Shown: positions 58,101 through 64,000 of the stretch, one piece after another | Layout: each line of letters begins with the position of its first letter | Position numbering within the stretch: position 1 is the first letter of the stretch | Source: Colias croceus | Taxonomy: Eukaryota; Arthropoda; Insecta; Lepidoptera; Pieridae | Direction of reading: 5' to 3' | Assembly (NCBI RefSeq): GCF_905220415.1 | Contig: NC_059544.1 | Location: 7,628,501-7,692,500 of the forward strand | Length of the DNA: 64,000 nucleotides | Notes under the pieces: model-generated | Databases searched by the model: none | Told to the model about the DNA's origin: nothing | What the model saw: only the letters and a program-made list of their open reading frames with translations | Translations under genes and position numbers: made by a program

Positions 58101-61100
58101 ATACTCAATGTCTTTCCAATTACTTTATTAGGAAAATTAATTTTACAAAGTTTTTAGATTCTTCCAAGGATTCGATATAATTATTAACTTCAATATCAGT
58201 TTAAAACTAATAGTAATATTATTTATTAAAAAATTATTGAATATTTAAAAAATAAGAAAATAACATGCAAATTAAAGATAGAGAAAAATCAAATTCAATC
58301 TTATTTTATTCCCATGCATAAAACGACTTTAAAATTGTTAACCATGCAATGATTGGCACGTTGGCGAAATTATCAAACAATTCAATGAAGATAATTACAT
58401 ACTAGAAAAGATGAAATTACATATAAAATAGGTGTAAACAATGTATTCATTATTTTTATAATATATCAATTATTATCAATGTACCTTTTCCGTTAGTATA
58501 TGTATTTTTTCGTGCTATTATTAAAAAGCATTTAAATCATTTAAACATCTTATAGAAAGTTTCCAAGTGTTGAAGACGTTTTTTTTAAAAGGCCCGAACC
58601 TTATTGTTTTACCCGAAAAATTTAATAAAACCAGATATCGTATATAATTTCGAAGCTGTTATTTTTTCTTTTCAGCTTACATAAAAATGTTACAAAAATT
58701 ACTATAACTTCAATATTTCCACAACACTTGAAAACTTTCACCCTCCACCAAACAACATCATTATTAGCCCATCACAAAGTGACTTACCTTGTCCGATACC
58801 GAGGCCGCCGTACACACCGAGGTACATGTCTCGTGTGCTTTTATTTACCGTTCCGTTCACCAACTTTAAAATGAGTAATAAACAATTTAGTTAAACTTAT
58901 ATAACATTGAGTAACAACTTAAAAATATTACTTACTAGAGGTCCGCCCCGGCTTCGCCCGTGGTACATATTTCGCAATAAAAGTTAGCCTATGTCCTTTC
59001 TCGGGTATCAAAATATCTCCATACCAAATTTCATGCAAATTGGTTCAGTAGTTTAGGCGTGATTGAGTAACAGACAGACAGACAGAGTTACTTTCGCATT
59101 TATAATGTATTAGTATGGATTACACCAATATCACGTATTCTTCTTATCCTTCTTGAATAGATTTGGTAAAAATTTTTTTCATACGTCACTTATTGTAATT
59201 TATCCTTATAAGTTTAATTAAAAAAAAAATTGATAATGTATTCGAATTTAACTTTCCCATATTATCAGGATAGAATATTTCATATATAATAAATTTATTT
59301 ATATATACTTCACGGTGATATTTTAAGAGCATTTAACCCTTCATACATCTCGTCAAATAACTGTTTAAGCCATTGAGCCCCAAGCGGCTCGATCGGTCCC
59401 AGACACAATAGATTTTCTATTGTGTCTGTGGTTCCGGGGCCTGAGTTACTACAGCAAGATATAAAAAAAAAAAGGATTAAAAGAAAAACATACCATATTA
59501 TCATCATTGGACCACTTGGCGAGCCAGTAGTTGGAGCCGACCTGGAACAGCTGCAGCACGAGGTTCATCACGATCGTGACCACCGACGCGAACACGCCCA
59601 CGCTCGTCAGGTAGTGCTTGTATACCGCCCATTTCACCTGCAACGGGTAATACGAGTATTATATAGACGCTTCGTCACGAAGTTTTTTTTTTTTTTTAAT
59701 GCTAATTTAGGTTTTTGCGAATAATAATCTTTATTTATTAACTTTTAAAAATGTGTGTGATTAAATACTCTTGTATCGTCTTGTCATTATTATATTCAAA
59801 AGAAAAACAGTAATACTTTGTCACTGACATTATGACTTATGAGTTTACATCATACATACGTCGTATTACATACGTAATACATATACCATACTTTGCGTTT
59901 TAAATGCATAATTTATTAATCTGCTTCCTAAAGGACAGTTGATTAATAGGTATTTTATGGTGTATGAAACTAGACAATATCCTCTCTATACTGTATGATA
60001 TACTTACACTGCCAGTTTCCGCCTTTTCTGCTTCGATAAGTTTATTCTTTTCCTTCAAATCGTTAGGCGTAGCGCCTTCTGGAGTGCGTCTCTTGACACT
60101 ACCACTTCTGTCTCCTAGATAAGAAATAGATAAATTTAGACAATAATTAGGATGTATACGAAAAATCTTTTAAAAATTGCAGCAAATTTGTCATATTTGG
60201 TGAAATTGTTTGAAGGTGAACATATAACGTCATCAGACGAAAATTACAATATTAATTACACTTGTGTATTGATTATCCAATTGTCTGCTTTAATTGGCTT
60301 CTGATAGATTAAAATTGAAATTGCTTCATTTAAAATTGTTGTTTTTAAATACATTAAATGCAATTTATATTATTCAGATTTCTCAAAAAAATAAAATAAT
60401 ACTAAAAATTCATACCCGCAGCAGGTAATTCCGATTCAGATGTGCTTTCGGAGAGCGAACGGGCTCGCTGCAATTTATTTTGGAACTCGGAACCCAACTT
60501 ACTTTCCAAGTCTTGTTTGATTTCATCCAATTCTGTAACAAAAACAAATTTATTTTATGTACTTTTACGGAGCTAAAAAAGTAACTTTTATTAGTTTATT
60601 CGTTCTTAAAAACTCGCAAAATAAATGGTATGGGTTAATTCCTTCATTCAATTTAGAATACACATTTTTTAAGTCCATAAAAGCAAAACTAACATTCCAG
60701 TATACATATTTTCAAAAAGAACATAAATTTTATCTTTTCCCTACCAACTAACAAAGACATCAATTTAAACTACATCTCAACAAACCTTCAGGCGAAGTCC
60801 GTTCAGCGTCGCTCAAGTGGTGCAAAAGGAACTCAGCGAAGGCCCCCTTCTTCTCCAGCAACTGCTGGTATGTGCCCACTTCGGATATCTCACCATCGCG
60901 CAGTACTAATACCAAGTCCGTTTGAGCCAGGTACGATACATTGTGCGTGACCCATACGCGAGTTTTGTCTTTTAGTAGACCAGATGGACCGATGACCTGT
61001 GAAGGAATAAAAAATTATGTTTGATTCTGATATATGCTTAGTGTGGTGGATAATATACTTAAGCTTTATTACTATGTATTGCATGTTGTTTTATAGCATC

Positions 61101-63448
61101 TTCCATAACGTCACATGATTACAGAGGGTGTCCAAATTTGGAAAAATTATCATTGCATATTTATGAAGGATTAAGAAATCATTTCGTATGTACATAAATC
61201 TTACAAAAAACGTAGCTTAGCACAGAATCATCGTCTTAATATTCGAATCTTTTAAAACTTGCTACAATACATTTTAAACTGTATTCCCATTGGGTTCTTT
61301 CTAGCATTTACCTACTTACTTCATTTAGAAAATGGTTGCATGTTTGCATTTTATACATAAATGCTTGTTTCGTTGTTGTTTCATTTCTAAGTTAATTGTT
61401 TTATTACATGATAAAATTGCTACAGTGTATTGTCCTATTTCCAATGTTATGACACATTTTACCTTTGCATTAAATTTATGTTACATTGTATGCTCAGTTA
61501 TAGAACAATAATTATGTTTCTATTATATTCCGAGAATTCATGAATTCATGAATTGAATTCATTAATGCATTTTCATGTTTTGTCCTACACTATATAAATG
61601 CGAAAGTTTGTGAGGATGTGTGTGTGCGTGTTTGTTACTCTTTCACGCAAATACTACTGAACCAATTACAATGAAATTTAGCACACATATAGAGGGTAAC
61701 TTGGATTAACACATAGGATAGGTTTTAACCCGGAAATCCCACGGGAACGGGAACTATGCGAGTTTTTCTTTGAAAACGCGGGCGAAGCCGCGGGTGGAAA
61801 TCTAGTTATCACATAATACGTTGATAGATTTAATTGAGGTACATGCACTACATTTTGAACTATTTCATGTTATAATTATTGCTCGCCAATATATTGCTGT
61901 ATCATGTTTATTTTGATTATCGTAACACGAACTTAATTACTTTGTTATCGAAATGAGTGCGTCGAAAGTGACATATCTATTATCTATTTATCGATACATT
62001 TCCGTATATTAAAGCACGTTCGGTTATTAAACGTTATCTTATCCAAAGCAATTCTTCATCAAAGTTTATAATTATATGATATGATTCATGACCATGCCGC
62101 ATTTTGATTTTAATAAATATCTTTCTTGATAAAGATAATAAATAATCAATATTGTGTAATTTTCAATACATAATTTCGTAACAATATTTATCGAGAGTTA
62201 AAAATAATATTTTAGCCTTAATTATTAAAAGTGATGGCGCTAGATGATCTATCATTTTTCCATACTGCACATCACACTGCTTTGATACATCATGGTACGG
62301 GCGCAGGTCTTATTAAAATTGACCAAAGACCTTTTTTTTATACATTTTCTTTGCTCTTACCTTATCGAATATATGTTTGCCAACATGCGAGTCCACGGCA
62401 CTGAGCGGATCGTCGAGGAAGTAATTATCCGCGTCATAGTACACTGCGCGAGCGAGAGATACACGCTGTTTTTGACCACCCGACAAGTTTATTCCTAAAA
62501 GACAAGAATTAATTTAATATCATGATATCCGACAAATGTAACCTATAACCTAATTTAAGAGTATAAAAATAATAGTTTACAATCTATTATTAGATCTTCC
62601 AATTGTATAGGCAAAGTTCGACTTTTCCGAAAAGTACTAGTACGCAAGAGCAGAACTAATTTTTTTAGATAAAAAATTAGAGGTTGCATGGATTTTTATT
62701 GAATAATAAAACAAAGTGTTATAAAATGTGCTGGTCTATTAGTGTTTTAAGAACAAGTCATTCTTGTATTACGCTTTTTTCTTCAAGTCATAATTATTGA
62801 GTAATTACACGTGACTAAACATGACTATACGAACAAATCAAATATTCATATTATGCATATTATCATCATCTAAGATAGGTTATCACAATATGACATGTAT
62901 CTACCGTATATTGGTTTGATTAACCCCACATGAATTACACGAAATGTTGCAATAGCTTATACTATACGTTTTGTGTTTATCAAATTCAGTTTAGATATCG
63001 CAAGTATTTTTCGACTTTGCAATACCTATCTCTAGTTTATATTATCATAAGCAAAGTGGAAAAAACCACAATTTCGTATTTTTTTATTAATAAATTATAA
63101 AAAAATAGCGCGTGTGCCGAGCACGCGTGTCAGAAGTGAAATTTCTTTGGCAAAATTCAAAGATCTCAAAATCATCGCATTACTTCATGACAATATGACG
63201 GTATTGCCATGACATGAAATTTTTCTCTCAACGCGAGGAAAGAAGTTTCACTTATAAACAATATTTTTTACCTTTTTCACCGATTTCCGTTTGATCACCG
63301 CCAGGTAGCACATCGAAGTCAGGTTTCAGAGCGCACATGTTAATAACATTGTTGTATTTGCTTTTATCCAGTGGCTTGCCGAACAAAATATTGTCTTGTA
63401 GTGTTGCATTTTGAATCCATGCCTGTTGAGATACATATGCAGACGTAC
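43000..63448 (-). CDS. ABCC1: ABCC1/MRP1-type multidrug resistance-associated protein, C-terminal half (15 exon positions, one duplicated), 5' end outside window
   Basis: This is an ATP-driven plasma-membrane exporter of glutathione, glucuronate and other organic-anion conjugates. The visible part starts inside NBD1 at the Q-loop (YVSQQAWIQNATLQ), then the signature LSGGQKQR, Walker B YFLDDPLSAVDSHV and H-loop VWVTHN, a charged linker, the TMD2 helices, NBD2 Walker A GRTGAGKS, Q-loop IIPQDPVLFSG, signature LSVGQRQL, Walker B LLVLDEATAAVD and H-loop LTIAHRLNT, ending MAKDAGLVN. All exons are GT-AG and phase-compatible, giving about 827 residues, the length expected from this point in MRP1. The text is far closer to ABCC1 (FYVASSRQLKRLESVSRSP, DLETDELIQ) than to ABCC4. 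One TMD2 exon exists in two forms. The final intron is a giant 43-bp minisatellite. Walker A of NBD1 and TMD0/TMD1 lie beyond the right edge. Confidence 0.93.
43660..44068 (-). repeat. 43-bp array 1 (10 units)
   Basis: The gagtctc anchor falls at 43674 and at 44061, exactly nine periods apart. Unit variants include catgtg/ctggtg and tgtac/tgtcc, all without length change. Confidence 0.92.
44143..44420 (+). mobile_element. Dispersed AACCGACTTC element inserted in block 2 only
   Basis: It interrupts the common block segment between gtgaaaaact and tatatttacgtt; blocks 1, 3 and 4 show the uninterrupted sequence gaaaaactaaaatatattt. It is homologous to 27220-27510, with an A-rich stretch at 44352-44369. 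A poly(A)-rich target hides any short duplication. Confidence 0.85.
44768..45649 (-). repeat. 43-bp array 2 (21 units)
   Basis: Anchors at 44782 and 45642 are exactly 20 periods apart. The order of variant units at its right-hand start matches arrays 3 and 4. Confidence 0.92.
46074..47170 (-). repeat. 43-bp array 3 (26 units)
   Basis: Anchors at 46088 and 47163 are exactly 25 periods apart. The first unit has gagttcatgag, shared only with array 4. Confidence 0.92.
47595..48282 (-). repeat. 43-bp array 4 (16 units), adjoining the authentic exon end
   Basis: Anchors at 47609 and 48254 are exactly 15 periods apart, and the same step lands on the gtctc of the authentic exon at 48299. The repeat therefore runs in register through the exon-intron boundary. 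Confidence 0.93.
48283..48449 (-). CDS. ABCC1: MRP exon: NBD2 signature and Walker B
   Basis: It encodes GLPSGLLHEVSEGGENLSVG onward, with signature LSVGQRQLVCLARALL, Walker B LLVLDEATAAVD, and ends DLETDELIQ at the donor ATACAG|GTACAC. GC-rich. Its last 21 or so bases are the template of the adjoining minisatellite. Confidence 0.95.
48870..49084 (-). CDS. ABCC1: MRP exon: after NBD2 Walker A to Q-loop
   Basis: It encodes IVEPSSGKIMIDGIDISTIG, RITIIPQDPVLFSGTLRMNL and HLKAFVQG. The acceptor is CTACAG|CATAGTGG and the donor ACAAG|GTATGT. A decayed copy of its first 37 bases is found upstream at 49128-49164. Confidence 0.94.
49128..49164 (-). pseudogene. Decayed duplicate of the start of the 48870-49084 exon
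   Basis: The stretch matches exon bases 49049-49085 at 32 of 37 positions. All five differences are G/C in the exon to A/T in the copy. Translated it reads IVELSSDKIMIE then a stop. No acceptor AG precedes it, so it is not a usable exon. Confidence 0.7.
49271..50626. mobile_element. DNA transposon with 24-bp perfect inverted ends (1356 bp)
   Basis: Both ends read CGCACCTTCGGTAGAACAAG inwards (24 identical bases) and are flanked by ATAT (49267-49270, 50627-50630). Internal variants of the terminal motif acaagggca occur repeatedly (for example ggacaaagtcgtt and tgtgcccttgtc near 49620-49660). A short open stretch at about 49960-50081, after a possible acceptor ATTAG, encodes ECKTCKKSWPNINMHSG with spaced Cys/His, perhaps a transposase tail. 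It is non-autonomous, or has lost its coding part. Confidence 0.72.
50920..51310 (-). mobile_element. hAT transposon 3' remnant with transposase C-terminus
   Basis: The minus-strand translation of about 51110-51310 gives KSECWTVKFLVVHKRPYL, then CEAGFSNMVNIKTKYRNKL, the C-terminal hAT dimerisation region seen in ZBED5/SCAND3-like transposases. The far end, cagtggttcccaaag at about 50931, is a typical hAT terminus. The element is truncated: no N-terminal or catalytic portion is present. Confidence 0.75.
51351..51553 (-). CDS. ABCC1: MRP exon: NBD2 start and Walker A
   Basis: It encodes EAAWSVGGGPGATWPETG, LERLTLCYRAGEPVLRDL, then REKLGIVGRTGAGKSTLTL and GLFR. Walker A is GRTGAGKS. GC-rich, donor TTCCG|GTGAGG (phase 2). 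Confidence 0.94.
51554..52500 (-). other. MRP intron with dispersed repeat
   Basis: It contains the 51600-51918 repeat; no other exon or clear element is seen in the remainder. Confidence 0.5.
51600..51918 (+). repeat. Dispersed repeat with (TGTC)n core, copy 2
   Basis: It is the reverse complement of 8460-8790, including a gtctgtctgtctgtctgtc run at about 51717-51741, and ends cgcggacggagtcgcgggcg then gaagctagta. Confidence 0.65.
52501..52599 (-). CDS. ABCC1: MRP exon: TMD2 to NBD2 linker
   Basis: The exon encodes 33 residues: ITQTLNWLVRMTSDVETNIV then AVERIKEYAETKQ. It matches the MRP1 'ETNIVAVERLKEY' linker. Phase 0 at both sides. Confidence 0.93.
52812..53010 (-). CDS. ABCC1: MRP exon: TMD2 (helices 15-16 region)
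   Basis: It encodes FVEESERGVDYNQLCYYPS, IANRWLAIRLEMIGNLIIF and GLVGLSVSYALQ. NRWLA-RLE-GN is diagnostic of ABCC1. The donor is TTGCAG|GTCAGT. Confidence 0.93.
53083..53268 (+). repeat. Dispersed 'ctcgggaactactggtccga' repeat, copy 2
   Basis: Homologous to 32138-32325, same orientation, ending gcgcggagcagctagta. It lies in an MRP intron. Confidence 0.6.
53573..53790 (-). CDS. ABCC1: MRP exon: TMD2 helix and coupling region
   Basis: It encodes VLGTLFVISYSTPIFMAIIL, YYIIQRFYVASSRQLKRLES and TGASTIRAYGVTER. It is the common partner for either version of the preceding exon, starting in phase 0 after TATACAG. Confidence 0.94.
54225..55813. mobile_element. TTAA-flanked non-autonomous element with internal palindromic motifs (1589 bp)
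   Basis: TTAA lies at 54221-54224 and 55814-55817. The ends CCTTTTGAACGCC and GGCGGTCAAAAGG are inverted, fitting a piggyBac-like insertion. A palindromic motif of the form GCGCCAATGACATNTATAGATGTC (variants) occurs at about 54234, 54280, 54494, 54761 and 55471. No transposase is visible. It is inserted in the MRP intron next to the alternative exon. Confidence 0.78.
56424..56644 (-). CDS. ABCC1: MRP TMD2 alternative exon, version 2
   Basis: The exon encodes 74 residues: AISSIFADLMPYLACWRAA, VLHELLLRNILKAPLQTFE, PLGRILSRFSKDVDVVDTS. It is homologous to version 1 over its whole length, with the same phase (1 in, 0 out), acceptor TTGCAG|CTATATC and donor TTGAG|GTAAAG. Including both would give two copies of the same helix pair, so the two must be alternatives. 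Confidence 0.88.
57280..57375. repeat. Inverted 'gaagtgaaac' repeat fragment
   Basis: ttttgaagtgaaacatctt and tagaagtttcacttcgg are inverted about 40 bases apart. Related to 63105-63255 and to a fragment near 5365-5520. It lies just 3' of the version 1 exon. Confidence 0.45.
57443..57666 (-). CDS. ABCC1: MRP TMD2 alternative exon, version 1
   Basis: The exon encodes 75 residues: VVSVSVSSLALYLGTLVAA, RALHAQLLAGVLRAP, CTPTGRLLNRFSKDVDVLD. Acceptor GCGCAG|TGGTG and donor TTCGCG|GTACGC match version 2 in phase. It is much more GC-rich than version 2 and one residue longer before the RFSKDVDV coupling helix. Confidence 0.9.
57667..58787 (-). other. MRP intron with GT-rich segment
   Basis: 57690-57860 is a degenerate tgtgtg/tgcgtg-rich tract on the plus strand; the rest is AT-rich. 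No third copy of the alternative exon was found by reading. Confidence 0.5.
58788..58863 (-). CDS. ABCC1: MRP exon: TMD2 extracellular segment
   Basis: The exon encodes 25 residues, LVNGTVNKSTRDMYLGVYGG then LGIGQ, matching MRP1 'IVNGT...LSVYGALGISQG'. NGT and NKS are possible N-glycosylation sites. Donor GACAAG|GTAAGT, phase 1. Confidence 0.85.
58934..59117 (+). repeat. Dispersed 'gcttcgcccg' repeat
   Basis: It reads gtccgccccggcttcgcccg and ends in the gacagacagacagag segment. Nearly identical to 17250-17430, so both are recent copies. Confidence 0.65.
59369..59445 (+). mobile_element. 77-bp TTAA-associated MITE, copy d
   Basis: TTAA is at 59365-59368 and TTAC at the right. Exactly 77 bp with the GACACAATAGA hairpin. 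It lies 49 bp downstream of the donor of the 59494-59637 exon. Confidence 0.78.
59494..59637 (-). CDS. ABCC1: MRP exon: first TMD2 helix
   Basis: The exon encodes 48 residues: VKWAVYKHYLTSVGVFASVV, then TIVMNLVLQLFQVGSNYWLA and KWSNDDNM. Phase 0 on both sides. Confidence 0.93.
60008..60114 (-). CDS. ABCC1: MRP exon: linker before TMD2
   Basis: It encodes GDRSGSVKRRTPEGATPNDL and KEKNKLIEAEKAETGS. KLIEAEKAxTG is a conserved MRP1 motif. RRTP and SGS are plausible phosphorylation sites in the regulatory linker. Confidence 0.9.
60416..60532 (-). CDS. ABCC1: MRP exon: variable regulatory linker
   Basis: It encodes ELDEIKQDLESKLGSEFQNK then LQRARSLSESTSESELPAA. The Ser-rich RARSLSES segment resembles the phosphorylated L1 linker of MRP1. 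Acceptor TTACAG|AATTGG, phase 1 both sides. Confidence 0.87.
60786..60996 (-). CDS. ABCC1: MRP exon: end of NBD1 with H-loop
   Basis: It encodes VIGPSGLLKDKTRVWVTHN, then DLVLVLRDGEISEVGTYQQ and KGAFAEFLLHHLSDAE, very close to MRP1 in wording. Confidence 0.94.
61590..61806 (-). repeat. Dispersed repeat ending in 'gcgggcgaagccgcgggtgg'
   Basis: It starts atataaatgcgaaagtttgtg, passes through atactactgaaccaattaca and ends gggcgaagccgcgggtgg, then aaatctagtta. Same style of family as the 'gcttcgcccg' repeats but distinct in sequence. Confidence 0.55.
62361..62494 (-). CDS. ABCC1: MRP exon: NBD1 signature and Walker B
   Basis: It encodes INLSGGQKQRVSLARAVYY then NYFLDDPLSAVDSHVGKHIF and DK. As in ABCC1, the NBD1 catalytic glutamate position after Walker B is Asp (LDDP), the known degenerate site. 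The NBD2 Walker B keeps Glu (LDEA). Confidence 0.95.
63105..63255. repeat. Inverted 'gaagtgaaatttctt' repeat
   Basis: cagaagtgaaatttctttgg and aaagaagtttcactta are inverted at the ends of a 150-bp segment next to the NBD1 exon. It is a small foldback fragment related to 57280-57375. Confidence 0.5.
63272..63448 (-). CDS. ABCC1: MRP exon: NBD1 Q-loop (first exon visible in window)
   Basis: It encodes TSAYVSQQAWIQNATLQDNI, then LFGKPLDKSKYNNVINMCAL and PGGDQTEIGEKG. The acceptor is TTTTTAG|GTACG, and the exon starts in phase 2, so an upstream exon carrying Walker A lies beyond 64000. Confidence 0.94.
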
Positions 63449-63532
63449 CTAAAAATAAGTGTTAAAATGGTATATTTTATGTAAAATACCAAAATTGATT
63501 TGAAAGAAACAAGGAAACAGAATTAACACAAC

Positions 63533-64000
63533 AAAGGAGAATGCCCATGAAAGTATGGACCACAGTATAGTGTTGCGTCAATGCCAGAGTGGTTTTGGGG
63601 GGTTCTTCGATATTCAAAAGATTTTTACCAATACATTTTTTTGTGATAAAAACAGGGGTTTTCAAGATATTGAGAAAAATGTGAATTAACCTCAAAACTT
63701 AAATAAACCCGATTTAGTTAGGTTTATGTGTGATTTAGGTAGTATTTTACTGTCTGAAAGCTATTTTTCGTTTAACATAATATTTAATCTATGCGTAGAG
63801 CTTATGCTTTCAGACAAAGTCTATCTGTTCATCGGCTAGTGTAGGTAGGCACCAGAAATCTTCCGGGACGGATTTCAAGAAAACCTAAATATATAATATT
63901 GAAAAAATGCCAATAGAGTTTTTATTCGGTTTGCATATTGTTGTTGTTGTTTGAATCATTTTTTCACTAAATATTCGAAGAAAGAAACAAATAAGAAATA
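63533..64000 (+). mobile_element. Inverted-repeat element, copy 3, cut by the window edge
   Basis: It begins exactly at the terminus AAAGGAGAATGCCCAT and follows 689-1577 and 35456-36346 closely to the end of the window. It lies in an MRP intron outside any hAT-like element, showing that this inner unit transposes independently. Confidence 0.75.

Noticed and set aside
43000..63448. Assignment of the transporter to ABCC4/MRP4
   Set aside because: The NBD2 and TMD2 wording (FYVASSRQLKRLESVSRSP, IIPQDPVLFSGTLRMNLDPF, MAKDAGLV at the end) is specific to ABCC1-type proteins.

Overview
The window is eukaryotic nuclear DNA: AT-rich, with short coding exons separated by long introns, canonical GT/AG splice sites and very dense mobile-element insertions. 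The protein sequences (cropped/AP-4, Akap200, COMMD8, an MRP1-type ABC transporter) and the many short repeats carrying variants of 'cttcgcccg' next to 'actagc' suggest an insect, most probably a moth or butterfly (Lepidoptera). That assignment is inference from sequence style.

Layout. 1-11.1 kb is a repeat field: a 2.08 kb hAT-like element with 8-bp target duplication, several foldback MITEs and a TTAA-flanked element. 11.85-13.77 kb (minus) is the three-exon bHLH-leucine-zipper gene cropped/TFAP4. 14.8-32.0 kb (plus) is the Akap200 gene, with coding exons at 19.54-30.05 kb, a possible non-coding first exon near 14.9 kb and a long 3' UTR. 32.96-33.53 kb (minus) is a two-exon COMMD8 gene, tail-to-tail with Akap200. 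34.2-38.3 kb holds a second hAT-like copy interrupted by a TTAA-flanked element, plus an internally deleted derivative.

43.0-63.4 kb (minus) is the C-terminal half of an ABCC1/MRP1-type transporter. Fifteen exon positions are visible, from the middle of NBD1 through TMD2 and NBD2 to the stop codon. Intron phases agree across every junction and give about 827 residues, as expected for this part of MRP1. One TMD2 exon exists in two homologous, phase-matched versions (56.4 and 57.4 kb), probably mutually exclusive alternatives like those known in Drosophila MRP. The 5' half of the gene lies beyond the right edge.

The most unusual structure is the last MRP intron (43195-48282). It consists almost entirely of a 43-bp tandem repeat whose unit is the end of the upstream exon plus its 5' splice donor. 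Seventy-three intronic copies, in four arrays, keep exact 43-bp register with the authentic exon end and recopy its CAG|GT junction, so the true donor sits at the edge of a large field of near-identical decoy donors. The four arrays belong to a higher-order repeat, and one block carries a later mobile-element insertion. Other notable items are a 77-bp TTAA-associated MITE in four copies of identical length, several TTAA-flanked non-autonomous elements with internal repeats of their own terminal motifs, and a decayed duplicate of another MRP exon edge.
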